Shown: positions 1 through 9,623, counted from the first letter of the stretch. The stretch is DNA of 64,000 bases from Bog-473 sp963788125 (GCA_963788125.1 CAWBFN010000003.1:299592-363591); one strand, 5' to 3'. Made by a program: numbers and translations. The notes: generated from the sequence alone by a model not told the origin.

Positions 1-1
1 C

Positions 2-1108
2 GATCGGGTGGAGGGGGTCGACGACTACTGGGAGATCCACCGCAACGCGCCCGCCTTCGACCAGCTCGAACCCAGGTCCTTGATGTTCGAGACGGGGATT
101 AAGGTCGTCGACCTGCTCGAGCCCTATGTCCAGGGTGGCAAGATCGGTCTCTTCGGGGGCGCCGGGGTGGGGAAGACCGTCATCATCCAAGAGATGATCC
201 ACCGGGTGGCCCAGCAGCACGGAGGCGTCTCGGTCTTTGCCGGCGTGGGGGAGCGGACCCGTGAGGGCACCGACATGTGGCTGGAGATGCAGGAGTCGGG
301 CGTCATCGACAAGGCTGCCCTGGTCTACGGCCAGATGGACGAGCCTCCGGGCGTGCGCCTGCGGGTCGGCCTTGCCGCCCTCACCATGGCCGAGTACTTC
401 CGGGACGTGCAGAACCAGGATGTACTGCTCTTCGTGGACAACATCTTCCGTTTCGTCCAGGCCGGTTCGGAGGTCTCCACGCTGCTCGGCCGTATGCCTT
501 CGGCCGTGGGCTACCAGCCCACGCTGGCGGACGAGATGGGTGAGCTCCAAGAGCGGATCACCTCGACCAAGGGGAAGTCGATCACCTCCCTGCAGGCGGT
601 GTACGTACCGGCGGACGACTACACCGATCCGGCGCCGTTCACCACCTTCACCCACCTCGACGCCACCACCGAGCTCTCACGCCAGATTGCCGCGCTGGGC
701 ATCTATCCGGCGGTCGACCCCCTGGCCTCGACCTCGAACATCTTGTCGCCCGAGATCGTCGGGGAGCGCCACTACGCCGTGGCGCGGCGGGTGCAGGAGG
801 TGCTGCAGCGGTACAAGGAGCTCCAGGACATTATCGCCATTCTCGGCATGGACGAGCTGTCCGAGGAGGACCGGGTCACCGTCACGCGGGCACGCAAGAT
901 CCAGCGTTTCCTCTCCCAGCCCTTCTTCGTGGCCGAGGTCTTCACGGGGGTGCCCGGCATCTTCGTACCGATCGACGAGACGGTCGAGTCGTTCGAAGCC
1001 CTGGTCAACGGCGATCTGGACACCATCCCCGAGCAGGCGTTCCTCAATGTCGGAGGCGTGGAGTCGGTGCTGGCCAAGTCCAAGACGCTGCAGGACGAGG
1101 CCGGGTAG
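2..1108 (+). CDS. atpD: ATP synthase F1 beta subunit, 5'-truncated by window edge
   Basis: Catalytic beta subunit of F1-ATP synthase, which makes ATP from ADP and phosphate on the cytoplasmic face of the membrane. The visible ~369 residues begin inside the protein; the family is usually about 470-480 residues, so roughly the first 100 are outside the window. The P-loop GGAGVGKT is visible near residue 51, with the beta-subunit signatures GVGERTREG and the LLFVDNIFRF Walker B strand. The reading frame is open from base 2, so the GTG at 8 is not a real start. The stop overlaps the atpC start (TAGTG), as expected at the end of an atp operon. Confidence 0.97.
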   Translation, partial: DRVEGVDDYWEIHRNAPAFDQLEPRSLMFETGIKVVDLLEPYVQGGKIGLFGGAGVGKTVIIQEMIHRVAQQHGGVSVFAGVGERTREGTDMWLEMQESGVIDKAALVYGQMDEPPGVRLRVGLAALTMAEYFRDVQNQDVLLFVDNIFRFVQAGSEVSTLLGRMPSAVGYQPTLADEMGELQERITSTKGKSITSLQAVYVPADDYTDPAPFTTFTHLDATTELSRQIAALGIYPAVDPLASTSNILSPEIVGERHYAVARRVQEVLQRYKELQDIIAILGMDELSEEDRVTVTRARKIQRFLSQPFFVAEVFTGVPGIFVPIDETVESFEALVNGDLDTIPEQAFLNVGGVESVLAKSKTLQDEAG

Positions 1109-1623
1109 TGGCCGACGGCGTCTTCGGCGTGGAGGTCCTCACACCCGAGCAGTCCCTGGTCGCCGGGGGTGCGACGTCGGTGGTGTTGGCGACGTCGGAA
1201 GGCGCGCTCACCGTGCTCGACGGCCATACGCCCCTGGTGGGCGATGTGGTGCCCGGCGAGGTCACGGTGACGCTGGCGGACGGCGGCAGGCTCAGGCTGG
1301 CCGTGCACGGCGGCTTCATGGAGGTCGACACCAGTCCGGGCGCCGCCGAGGGCCTGGCCGAGGGGGACGGGCCCCTCCCCGGCCTCTCGACGAGGGTCAC
1401 GGTTCTCGCCGGTGTGGCCGAACTGGCCGACGAGATCGACGTGTCCCGCGCCCAGAGGGCCCGGGAGGAGCTGTCCCAACGAGTTGCCGAGCTGCGATCG
1501 GGACGGGGTGGGGCGAGCGACGCGGCCGAAGGCGATGCTGCCCCGTCCTTGGCGCTGGCTGCATCCGAGGCCGCACTGGCCCGGGCAGAGCTCCGATTGA
1601 GCGTCGCCGGCTCAGGAGAATGA
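1108..1623 (+). CDS. atpC: ATP synthase F1 epsilon subunit
   Basis: Epsilon subunit of the F1 central stalk, coupling rotation to catalysis and inhibiting ATP hydrolysis. The N-terminal beta-sandwich is typical (VEVLTPEQSLVAGGATSVVL, then GALTVLDGHTPLVGDV). The GTG start overlaps the atpD stop by one base. At 171 residues it is longer than the common 130-140, with an Ala/Gly-rich stretch (around GRGGASDAAEG) inserted before the last helix. The 3' end overlaps the convergent glpX by 12 bases. Confidence 0.95.
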   Translation: MADGVFGVEVLTPEQSLVAGGATSVVLATSEGALTVLDGHTPLVGDVVPGEVTVTLADGGRLRLAVHGGFMEVDTSPGAAEGLAEGDGPLPGLSTRVTVLAGVAELADEIDVSRAQRAREELSQRVAELRSGRGGASDAAEGDAAPSLALAASEAALARAELRLSVAGSGE

Positions 1624-2619
1624 GATCGAGCTGAACTCGGAGAGCTTGGCCAGCGCGTGGTTGGCGTGGATCGTGCGCAAGGTGCCCGACTTCGAGCGCA
1701 TGACCAGCGACTGGGTGGTGGCGCCGAACTCGTGGAACCGGACTCCTTGGAGGAGCTCCCCGTCGGTGATACCCGTCGCCGCAAAGAAGCAGTTGTCGCC
1801 CTGGACCAGGTCATCGGTGGAGAGCACGGCGTCGAGCTGGTAGCCCGCCTCGGTCGCCGCCGCTCGTTCCGCCTCGTCTCGGGGGTAGAGCCTCCCCTGG
1901 ATCTCCCCGCCGATGCACTTGAGCGCCGCGGCGGCCAGCACGCCCTCGGGGGTGCCGCCGATCCCGAAGAGGATGTCGGTGCCGGTTCCCGGCCACCCGG
2001 TTGCGATGGCCCCGGCGACGTCCCCGTCGGTGATCAGGCGGATCCGCGCCCCGGTGGCGCGCACCTCGGCGATGAGGGCGTCATGGCGGGGTCGATCGAG
2101 AATGACCGCGGTGAGGTCGCGCACCGCACGGCCGAGGGCTTCGGCGAGGGCATGCAGGTTCTCCGTCGCGCTGCGCCGGATGTCGCAGGCACCCTTGGCC
2201 CGCGGGCCGACGGCCAACTTCTCCATGTAGACGCAGGGGCCCGGATCGAACATGGTCCCCCGTTCGGACACCGCGATGACGGCCAGGGCGCCCCCCCGAC
2301 CCAGGGCGGTCGGTGTCGTGCCGTCGATCGGGTCGACGGCGATATCGGTCTGTGGCGGGGATCCGTCCCCGATCCGCTCGCCGTTGAAGAGCATGGGAGC
2401 GTTGTCCTTCTCACCCTCACCGATGACCACGATGCCGTCCATCGGCACCGAGGAGAGCACCACGCGCATGGCCTCGACGGCGGCGGCGTCGGCACCCAAC
2501 TTGTCGCCCCGGCCCATCCACCGGCTGGCCGCCATGGCGGCCGCCTCCGTGGTGCGCACCAATTCCATCGCCAGGTTGCGGTCCGGGGCTTGCGGGGCGG
2601 GCGGCACGGACCCGACCAT
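1612..2619 (-). CDS. glpX: Fructose-1,6-bisphosphatase class II
   Basis: Hydrolyses fructose-1,6-bisphosphate in gluconeogenesis. The 335-residue protein has the class II (GlpX) signatures: GEGEKDNAPML, DIAVDPIDGTTPTALG (metal-binding DPIDGTT) and GIGGTPEGVLAAAALKC. I place the start at the ATG at 2619 (MVGSVPPAPQAPDRN); the frame stays open further upstream, but that would run through the divergent murA start at 2678. Only 58 bp separate the two starts, so the promoters must be compact or overlapping. Confidence 0.95.
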   Translation of the reverse strand: MVGSVPPAPQAPDRNLAMELVRTTEAAAMAASRWMGRGDKLGADAAAVEAMRVVLSSVPMDGIVVIGEGEKDNAPMLFNGERIGDGSPPQTDIAVDPIDGTTPTALGRGGALAVIAVSERGTMFDPGPCVYMEKLAVGPRAKGACDIRRSATENLHALAEALGRAVRDLTAVILDRPRHDALIAEVRATGARIRLITDGDVAGAIATGWPGTGTDILFGIGGTPEGVLAAAALKCIGGEIQGRLYPRDEAERAAATEAGYQLDAVLSTDDLVQGDNCFFAATGITDGELLQGVRFHEFGATTQSLVMRSKSGTLRTIHANHALAKLSEFSSISFS

Positions 2620-2677
2620 AGTTCGTCCCTGGTCCCGATCCGACAGCCGGGGGTACGCCAGGAGCGATACTTGAGCC

Positions 2678-3940
2678 GTGGAAACGATAGTGGTTCGGCC
2701 CAATGGCCCTCTCAGCGGGACCGTGCGGGCGGGGGGAGCCAAGAATTCGGCCCTCAAGCTGCTCGCCGCCTGCCTCTTGACCGACGGGCGCACCGTCCTC
2801 TCCAATGTGCCCCGTATCGACGACGTGGGGACCATGGCCGCGGTGCTGCGGGCGGTGGGCGCCCGGGTCGAGCGGCTCGTCAACGGCGATGTGGCGGTGA
2901 CGACCCCGCCCGCCCAGGACCTCCACCCCGAGGCCCCCTACGACCTCATCGAGCGCATGCGGGCGTCGGTGGTCATCCTCGGGCCGCTGCTCGCCCGCTG
3001 TGGCGAGGTGCGTATGCCGCTTCCGGGGGGCGACGACTTCGGCGAACGGCCCATCGACTTTCATGTCAACGGCCTTGCCGCCATGGGCGCGCACTTCGAG
3101 ATCTCCCACGGAGAGGTACGCGGGCACGTCGAGGGCGGGCGCCTGGTCGGCACCACCGTGGTGCTTGAGTACCCCAGTCACACCGCCACCGACAACCTGC
3201 TCATGGCCGCCGTGCTGGCCAAGGGGACCACGGTGATCGAGAACGCGGCCAAGGAGCCCGAGGTCGCCGACCTGGCCGCCCTGCTCTGTGCCATGGGCGC
3301 GGTGGTGCGGGGGGCGGGGACCTCGCGGCTCGAGATCGAAGGAGTTGAAGAGTTGTATCCGGCCCGGCACACCGTGGTGCCCGACCGCGTCGTCGCCGCC
3401 ACGTACGTGGCCGCGGCCGGCATCACGGGCGGCGACGTGACCATCGCTGATGCGCGGCCCGACCACATGGAGATGTTGCTGCGCAAGGTGGGGCAGATGG
3501 GCGTGGTCACGACGCTGGGACCCGAGGGTCTCCGGGCCACGGCCGCCCACCGCCTGTCGGCGGCCGACGTGGCGACGCTACCGTACCCGGGCGTGGCCAC
3601 CGACTTCAGCCCGCTTCTGGTGGCCCTGCTCACCGGGGCCGACGGGGTGGGCATCCTGACCGAGAACCTCTTCTCGGGACGGTTCCGCTACGTCGAGGAG
3701 CTGCGGCGTATGGGAGCCGACATCAAGACCGAGGGCCACCACGCCGTGGTGCGCGGGGTGCCGCGCCTGTCCGGGGCGCGGGTGCGGGCGCCGGACATCC
3801 GGGCCGGGGTCGCGCTGGTGCTGGCCGGTCTGGTGGCAGAGGGGGAGACCACCGTCACCGGTGCCCACCACATCGGCCGGGGCTACGAGAACCTCGTCGG
3901 CACGCTGGGGTCACTGGGCGCCACGGTGACGAGCCGGTGA
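2678..3940 (+). CDS. murA: UDP-N-acetylglucosamine 1-carboxyvinyltransferase, Cys-to-Asp active site
   Basis: First committed step of peptidoglycan synthesis: transfers enolpyruvate from PEP to UDP-GlcNAc. The 420 residues have the expected length, the N-terminal GGAKNSALK motif (Lys22-Asn23) and the family sequence throughout (KGTTVIENAAKEPEVADLA). Where most MurA enzymes have the catalytic Cys in GGC-x-IG, this protein reads PGGDDFGERPID, placing Asp119 at the Cys position. Asp there is known from mycobacterial and chlamydial MurA and gives intrinsic fosfomycin resistance. GTG start; the stop overlaps the next gene (GTGA). It could be a paralogue, but nothing else in the window suggests that. 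Confidence 0.95.
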   Translation: METIVVRPNGPLSGTVRAGGAKNSALKLLAACLLTDGRTVLSNVPRIDDVGTMAAVLRAVGARVERLVNGDVAVTTPPAQDLHPEAPYDLIERMRASVVILGPLLARCGEVRMPLPGGDDFGERPIDFHVNGLAAMGAHFEISHGEVRGHVEGGRLVGTTVVLEYPSHTATDNLLMAAVLAKGTTVIENAAKEPEVADLAALLCAMGAVVRGAGTSRLEIEGVEELYPARHTVVPDRVVAATYVAAAGITGGDVTIADARPDHMEMLLRKVGQMGVVTTLGPEGLRATAAHRLSAADVATLPYPGVATDFSPLLVALLTGADGVGILTENLFSGRFRYVEELRRMGADIKTEGHHAVVRGVPRLSGARVRAPDIRAGVALVLAGLVAEGETTVTGAHHIGRGYENLVGTLGSLGATVTSR

Positions 3941-4903
3941 ACCGGCCCCCCGCGGACCCCGCGGTCCTGCTGGCGCGGGCGCGGGACGGCGACCGGTCGG
4001 CGCTGGCCCGCCTGCTGTCGCTGGTCGAGCGAGGCGGTGAGCCCGGCCTGGCGGTCGCGCGACTGTCGTACCGGTCGGCCGTGCCCTACTCCGTGGGGCT
4101 CACCGGCGCGCCCGGGGCGGGCAAGTCGACCCTGACCGATCACCTGATCACCCAGGTCCGCTCGGGGTGGCCGGGCCCGGTTCCCGAACCCGTCGGGCAG
4201 GTGGGGGTCCTGGCCGTCGATCCCACCTCTCCCTTCAGTGGCGGGGCGATCCTCGGTGACCGTGTCCGCATGCAGCAACACGCACTCGACCCCACCGTCT
4301 ACATCCGCTCCATGGCCACCAAGGGACATCTGGGCGGTCTGGCTCTGGCCGTCCCCGATGCCATCCGTGTCCTCGGCGCCGCGGGACTGCCGGTGGTCAT
4401 CGTCGAGACGGTGGGCGTGGGGCAGATGGAGGTCGAGGTGGCCTCGGCCGCCGACACAACCATTGTGGTGGTCACGCCGGGATGGGGGGACTCCATGCAG
4501 GCCAGCAAGGCCGGCCTCCTCGAGGTCGCCGACCTGTTCGTCATCAACAAGGCCGACCGTCAAGGCGCGAGAGGCTCGGCGCGACCTCCAACAGATGCTG
4601 GATCTCTCGCCACCCGGCTCGTGGCGCCCCCCGATCATCGACACGGTGGCGTCCAGGGGCGAAGGGGTCCCTGAGCTCTGGGGGGAGATCTCCCGGCACC
4701 GGAGCCACCTACGCGACTCGGGCGCCTTGGATCGGCGGCGCGTCGACCGGATGGCACACGAGCTGCGGCGGGTCCTCATGGCCCGCAGCGCGGCGCGTAT
4801 CGAGGAGCTGGCCGCAGGGGAGGAGTTCGCCAGTGCGGTGAAGGCCTTGGCGGCGGGTGAAGTCGATCCCTACCAGGCCGCCGACCGCCTCATGGGCCCG
4901 TGA
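3937..4903 (+). pseudogene. meaB: MeaB/ArgK GTPase (methylmalonyl-CoA mutase chaperone), one frameshift
   Basis: G3E-family GTPase that protects and loads methylmalonyl-CoA mutase. The first reading frame (3937 to about 4560) carries the P-loop GAPGAGKST, the VDPTSPFSGGAILGDR segment, ETVGVGQ and NKAD. Homology then continues one frame over (AREARRDLQQMLDL to DPYQAADRLMGP, ending 4903), so one base has been gained, or two lost, near 4558-4575. The joined product would be about 322 residues, the normal length. Start and stop overlap murA and treS in GTGA-type junctions, so the operon layout is intact. A single indel in an otherwise conserved gene may be a sequencing error. Confidence 0.88.
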
Positions 4904-6747
4904 GCCTGCCGCCGATTCCCATCAATTCCGGCGAGGGGCCCTTCGACCCGTCCGTGCGCTGGTTCCAGCACGCGGTGTTCTACGAGGTCCTGATCAGGGG
5001 CTTCTACGACTCCAACAACGACGGAACCGGCGACCTGAAGGGGTTGCGAGAGAAGCTCGACTACATCGAGTGGTTGGGGATCGACTGCATCTGGTTGCTT
5101 CCCTTCTACCCGTCGCCCTTCCGCGACAGCGGCTACGACATCAGTGACTTCTTCAACGTGCACCCCGACTACGGGAGCATCGGCGACCTGGTGGCGTTCT
5201 TGGAGGAGGCCCACAGCCGGGGCATACGGGTCATCGCCGACCTGGTCATGAACCACACCAGTGATCAGCACCCCTGGTTCATCGAGTCCCGTTCGAGCCG
5301 GGACAACGGCAAGGCCGACTGGTACGTCTGGAACGACGACGACCAGCGTTGGCCCGATGCGCGGGTGGTCTTCACCGACGTGGAGCGGTCCAACTGGACC
5401 TGGGACGACACGCGCCAGCAGTACTACTGGCATCGTTTCTTCCACCACCAACCCGACCTCAACTACGAAAATCCCGAAGTCGCCGACACCATGATCGATC
5501 TGGTCCGCTTCTGGCTCGACCTCGGGTTCGACGGCTTCCGACTCGACGCGGTGCCCTATCTGTACCAGCGTGATGGCACCGCAGGCGAGCACCTGCCTGA
5601 GACCCACGCCTTCATCCGTCGCGTCCGCAAGCAGCTGGAGTCCGACTACCCCGGGCGCATCCTCCTGGCCGAGGCCAACGGCTGGCCGAGCGACGTGGCG
5701 GACTACTTCGGAGACGGCGACGAATGTCATCTGTGCTTCCATTTCCCCCTCATGCCGCGGCTCTTCATGGCCGTGCGGCGGGAGCAGCGCTACCCGATCA
5801 CCGAGATCCTGGCCCAGACGCCGGTGATCAACGACTCCTGCCAGTGGGCGATCTTCTTGCGCAATCACGATGAGCTCACCCTCGAGAAGGTCAGTGACGA
5901 GGACCGCGACTACCTCATCGCCGAGTACGCCAAGGATCCCCGCATGAAGCGGCACATGGGCATCGGTCGGCGGTTGGCGCCCTTGCTCGACAACGACCGC
6001 CGGACGGCCGAGCTCCTGTACGCACTCATTCTCTCGCTCCCCGGAAGCCCGGTCATCTACTACGGGGACGAGCTCATGATGGGCGACAACATCTACCTCG
6101 GTGACCGGGACTCGGTGCGGACACCCATGCAGTGGTCGCCGGACCGCAACGGCGGGTTCTCCAAGGCCGACTTCGCCCAGCTCTACCTGCCGCCGCTGAT
6201 GGATCCGGTCTACGGGTTCAGTGCGGTCAACGTCGAGGCGCAGCTGCGCAACCAGGGCTCGTTCCTGCATTGGCTGAGGCGCATGCTCACCGAACGTCGC
6301 GCGCTTCCGGTGATGGGGGCCGGCGAGATGGAGGTCCTGCCCTGCGTCAATCCCTCCGTTCTGGCCTACATGCGCTCGGGCGAGGTTGCCGACATCATGA
6401 CGACGGCGCCGGGCTCCGTGGCGGGGCCGATGGTCAACCTTTCGGAGCTCGAGGGCCGCGACTGGGAGCGCACGCTGGTGATGGCTCGGACGGTGCCGGC
6501 CGGGAACGAAGGGGCGGGCGACGAGGTGATCCGGCGGTTCCAGGCCGTGCTCTGCGTGCACAACCTGAGCCGGTTCGCCCAGCCGGCCGAGCTGTCGCTG
6601 GCCAAATGGGCCGGGACCACTCCCCACGAGGTGCTGGGACGCGTGCCCTTTCCCAAGGTGACCGAGGAGCCGTACGCCATCACCCTGCCGCCGTATGGGT
6701 TCTTGTGGTTCGACCTGGTCGACGAGGATCGGCGATCGGTCGAATGA
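4900..6747 (+). CDS. treS: Trehalose synthase / maltose alpha-D-glucosyltransferase (GH13_16)
   Basis: Interconverts maltose and trehalose in the cytoplasm and feeds the TreS-maltokinase-GlgE route to alpha-glucan. The 615 residues open with the TreS-typical RWFQHAVFYEVLIRGFYDSN. GH13 catalytic residues are visible: the nucleophile Asp in DGFRLDAVPYL (about residue 215), the acid/base Glu in LLAEANGW (about 257) and the transition-state Asp in FLRNHDEL (about 323). GTG start overlaps the meaB stop. The 3' end overlaps the maltokinase-like gene as ATGA, implying coupled translation of the pair. Confidence 0.96.
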   Translation: MSLPPIPINSGEGPFDPSVRWFQHAVFYEVLIRGFYDSNNDGTGDLKGLREKLDYIEWLGIDCIWLLPFYPSPFRDSGYDISDFFNVHPDYGSIGDLVAFLEEAHSRGIRVIADLVMNHTSDQHPWFIESRSSRDNGKADWYVWNDDDQRWPDARVVFTDVERSNWTWDDTRQQYYWHRFFHHQPDLNYENPEVADTMIDLVRFWLDLGFDGFRLDAVPYLYQRDGTAGEHLPETHAFIRRVRKQLESDYPGRILLAEANGWPSDVADYFGDGDECHLCFHFPLMPRLFMAVRREQRYPITEILAQTPVINDSCQWAIFLRNHDELTLEKVSDEDRDYLIAEYAKDPRMKRHMGIGRRLAPLLDNDRRTAELLYALILSLPGSPVIYYGDELMMGDNIYLGDRDSVRTPMQWSPDRNGGFSKADFAQLYLPPLMDPVYGFSAVNVEAQLRNQGSFLHWLRRMLTERRALPVMGAGEMEVLPCVNPSVLAYMRSGEVADIMTTAPGSVAGPMVNLSELEGRDWERTLVMARTVPAGNEGAGDEVIRRFQAVLCVHNLSRFAQPAELSLAKWAGTTPHEVLGRVPFPKVTEEPYAITLPPYGFLWFDLVDEDRRSVE

Positions 6748-7991
6748 GCCCCGAGCGAGCACAGGCCCTGCGCAGTGCGGTGCAGGTCTGGCTCTCCCGC
6801 CGCCCGGCGAATGGGGTGGAGGGGACGGCGGCGACCGACATCGCCCTGCGTCGGGTTGAGGTGCTGCGTCCCGGTCGGCCCGGACTGGTCGACCTGCTGG
6901 CCGAGGTCGGCGGCCGTCTGGCCCACGTGGTGGTCGGCCTGCGCGGCCCGCAGGATGAGCCCCACCTCTTGCGGGCGGGTGACGACGCTGCGCTGGGGCT
7001 GGTCGACGACGACGATGGCCCGGCGGCCTGTTCCGACGCACTGCGCGACGCCCAATTCGCCCCGTTGGTGCTCGCCGCGGTTCACGGCGTCGAGCCGCGC
7101 CCCGGCCCGGTCGCCCTGGCCCGTGAGGACGAGGAGGCGACGGTGCTCGACTGCGGCGACCGTGGCGATCTGTGGGTGTTCCCGTGGGTGCGCGAGGGCC
7201 CGCATCCGGCCGTGGAACTCCTCTTCGCCCTGGAGCGCGCGGGTTTCAACCACGTGGCGGCCCCGCTGGCCCGGTGGACGTGGGAGGGCCGTGATCTGGG
7301 TTTCGTCCAGGAGCCGTTGGCCGATCGATCGGGCGGATGGGCCCTCGCCATGACGTCGTTGCGTGACCACTACGCGAGCGGCGGCCCTCCCGAGGTGGCC
7401 GGTGGCGACTTCGGCCCCGAAGCCCATGCGCTCGGCACCATGACGGCCCGGATGCACCTCGCACTCGATCGTGCCTTCGAGCGGCACCCCGAGCCGGTGG
7501 CCGAGTGGCTCGACGCGGCGGAGGCGACGATCGCCGGGTCGGACCCGGCGCTCCTCGACACCCGGGGAATGGCCGATCTGACCAAGGCTCTGCGGACCCC
7601 CGACGTGCGCCTGCCGGTCATCCGCACGCACGGGGACTTTCACCTCGGGCGGATGTCGCGCACCGATCACGGGTGGGTGGTCAGCGACTGCCTTCCGGGC
7701 GGGGTGCTCCCCGGTGAGGCGGGACCCTCGCGCCGGTCCCCCCTGGCCGACGTGGCCGACCTGATGTGGTCCTTGCACCAGGCCAGCCGGGAGGCCGCGC
7801 TCGAACGCGACCCGGCGGGCCGGTTGGACCTCGCTCCACTCGGCCAGGCCTGGGAGACGCGCAACCGTCGGGCGGTGCTCAACGGCTACCTCAACACGCC
7901 CGGCATCTTGGGCCTCACCGGGACCGACCGCGACGTGGTGCGCAGTCTGGTGGCCGTCTTCGAACTGGCCCGATCGGTGCGGCCGGGCTAG
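6744..7991 (+). CDS. Maltokinase-like protein (Mak/Pep2 family), divergent metal-binding motif
   Basis: Expected to phosphorylate maltose to maltose-1-phosphate using ATP. Assignment rests on position after treS, length (415 residues) and the kinase-like C-terminal half: RTHGDFHLGRM near residue 293 matches the catalytic loop HGDxHLGQ, and SPLADVADLMWSLHQA matches the SPLRDVAGMLRSxHYA helix. The following block, usually LDFEGEP in maltokinases, here reads VVSDCLPGG: the Asp is kept but the FEGEP part is lost. Activity is therefore uncertain. I chose the ATG at 6744 because it overlaps the treS stop. The convergent galT overlaps its last codons. Confidence 0.8.
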   Translation: MSPERAQALRSAVQVWLSRRPANGVEGTAATDIALRRVEVLRPGRPGLVDLLAEVGGRLAHVVVGLRGPQDEPHLLRAGDDAALGLVDDDDGPAACSDALRDAQFAPLVLAAVHGVEPRPGPVALAREDEEATVLDCGDRGDLWVFPWVREGPHPAVELLFALERAGFNHVAAPLARWTWEGRDLGFVQEPLADRSGGWALAMTSLRDHYASGGPPEVAGGDFGPEAHALGTMTARMHLALDRAFERHPEPVAEWLDAAEATIAGSDPALLDTRGMADLTKALRTPDVRLPVIRTHGDFHLGRMSRTDHGWVVSDCLPGGVLPGEAGPSRRSPLADVADLMWSLHQASREAALERDPAGRLDLAPLGQAWETRNRRAVLNGYLNTPGILGLTGTDRDVVRSLVAVFELARSVRPG

Positions 7992-8971
7992 TGGGCCAAG
8001 GCGGGCACCTTGAGGGTGCTCGCCGCTTCCTCCGGCGACACGACGTTGATGGCCACGCCGGTCCCCAGCTCGAATCCGGCGGTCGTCGTGGCCTTGGGCC
8101 AGATGTGGGCGTGCCAGTGGAAGGGCTCACCGGCGCGGTACGGAGCCGAGTGGAACACGATGTTGTAAGCCACATCCCCCACCGCCTCGGCCAGTCGGCC
8201 AAGACACCGGCGGATGGCCTCACCCACGGCGAGCAGGTCCTGCGTCGGGCTCTTGTGCAGCTGGGATGAGTGCTCACGGGGTATGACCAGCATTTCGTAG
8301 GGGACCGCACTCCAGAAGGGGCAGATCACCACCACGCGATCGTCACCGTAAATCACCCGCTCGCCCGAGTCCTCCTCTGCCTCGATCGTGGTGCACAAGA
8401 GGCACGACCCGACGAAGCGAGCGAATCTCGCCTGTTCCTCGGCCAGCTCGCGGGGTATGAACGACATGCCCAGCAGCTGGCCGTGGGGATGCTCCAGCGA
8501 TGCCCCCGCCTCACGTCCCGAGTTCACGATGGCTTGGGTGTACCGCAGGTTGGGACGCTGGGCGTGCTCCTCCAAACGGTCGCGCAGAGCCGCCATGACC
8601 AGGCTTATCTGCTCCTCGCCCAACATGCCCCACGTGGCATCGTGTTCGGGGGAGAAGATAAGGATCTCGTGGATACCGCCCGCGGTCGCCTGGGTGAACA
8701 CGGGTCCCCGGTTGGCCACCACGAAGGGCTCGTCGCCTTCGAATGCCGGGTACAGATTGGGCACCACCCGCACCAACCACGAACCGGTCGGGCCGTAGGT
8801 CTCCAGCGCCGGCGGCGTCGTCTCTTCGTTACCGGGGCAGAACGGGCAGGGGCGAGGTGGCACCTCTTCGGCCCACGGTGAACGGGTGACGAACGAATAG
8901 GGCCGCTCGGAGCGACCGGGGCTCACGACCACCCAGCGCCCAGAGAGTGGGTCGAGTCGTAGCTGGTTCAT
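7988..8971 (-). CDS. galT: Galactose-1-phosphate uridylyltransferase
   Basis: Leloir-pathway enzyme exchanging UMP between UDP-glucose and galactose-1-phosphate. The 327-residue protein starts MNQLRLDPLSGRWVVVSPGR, a typical GalT opening. It has the zinc-type pair CPFCPGNE near residue 38 and the active-site histidine motif ASLEHPHGQLLG. A second His-rich motif, FHWHAHIWP, lies near the C terminus. The start at 8971 is preferred over upstream in-frame codons because the protein family begins here. It converges on the maltokinase-like gene with a 4-base overlap. Confidence 0.93.
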   Translation of the reverse strand: MNQLRLDPLSGRWVVVSPGRSERPYSFVTRSPWAEEVPPRPCPFCPGNEETTPPALETYGPTGSWLVRVVPNLYPAFEGDEPFVVANRGPVFTQATAGGIHEILIFSPEHDATWGMLGEEQISLVMAALRDRLEEHAQRPNLRYTQAIVNSGREAGASLEHPHGQLLGMSFIPRELAEEQARFARFVGSCLLCTTIEAEEDSGERVIYGDDRVVVICPFWSAVPYEMLVIPREHSSQLHKSPTQDLLAVGEAIRRCLGRLAEAVGDVAYNIVFHSAPYRAGEPFHWHAHIWPKATTTAGFELGTGVAINVVSPEEAASTLKVPALAH

Positions 8972-9125
8972 CGATCCTCGCGCTGTGGTACTGCCCGTTC
9001 CACGCTCATCGGCACTGGCCTTTTCATTCCCATCTCTTCCTACGGTACAGGGTCGGATACCTCCGGAGGCTGCACCGCCTCGGGGTGGGCCCGGGCGCCC
9101 CCCCGTACTGGGTGAAGATATCCCA

Positions 9126-9614
9126 ATGCACCAGTCGCCGGACGGACCGGCATTCGACATCGTGCTGATCCTCCACGTCGGATGTGTGGTGGCCGGCTTG
9201 GCCACGGTGGCGACCAGCGGGGTGATCGCGGCCCGCCTCCGGAGGCTGCTGAGCGACTCGGCCCCCCTCCCCGAATCGGTGGTGCGGTACTTCCGGCCCG
9301 GTGTGAACTGGGCCGGGCGAAGCGTCTACGGCATACCGCTCTTCGGGTTCCTTCTCCTGGCTCTCAGCCATGGGGCCTACTCGCTGCGCGACGGGTGGGT
9401 CACCGCCGGTCTGGGCATCTTTGTGTTCATGGTGCTCGTGACCGAGGGCATGTTGTGGCCCGCCGAGCGAAGGCTTCAGGGCGCACTGCTCACCCTCAGC
9501 GCCGGCGCACCGGCGGAGGACTCCTTGCGCGATGCCCGGGTGGTGTCCCTCTGGGCAACCGTGGCTATCGTTCTTCTCCTGGTCGGCTCGGTGCTCATGG
9601 TGGCCCAACCCTGA
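9126..9614 (+). CDS. Small membrane protein, DUF2269-like
   Basis: 162-residue integral membrane protein of unknown function. Four hydrophobic segments are visible: FDIVLILHVGCVVAGLATVA, then around GIPLFGFLLLALS, then GLGIFVFMVLVTEGML, and the C-terminal VAIVLLLVGSVLMVA. The spacing and the early HV-G motif resemble DUF2269-type proteins, but that is pattern memory only. The ATG at 9126 begins just before the first helix; longer in-frame readings would add a Pro-rich non-membrane leader. It stands alone between galT and the sulfur cluster. Confidence 0.75.
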   Translation: MHQSPDGPAFDIVLILHVGCVVAGLATVATSGVIAARLRRLLSDSAPLPESVVRYFRPGVNWAGRSVYGIPLFGFLLLALSHGAYSLRDGWVTAGLGIFVFMVLVTEGMLWPAERRLQGALLTLSAGAPAEDSLRDARVVSLWATVAIVLLLVGSVLMVAQP

Positions 9615-9623
9615 CGCAGCGGA

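Noticed and set aside
4870..7041. Long minus-strand open frame opposite treS
   Set aside because: High-GC antisense shadow; treS on the plus strand has clear GH13 motifs and the antisense protein is His/Gly/Arg-rich without domains.
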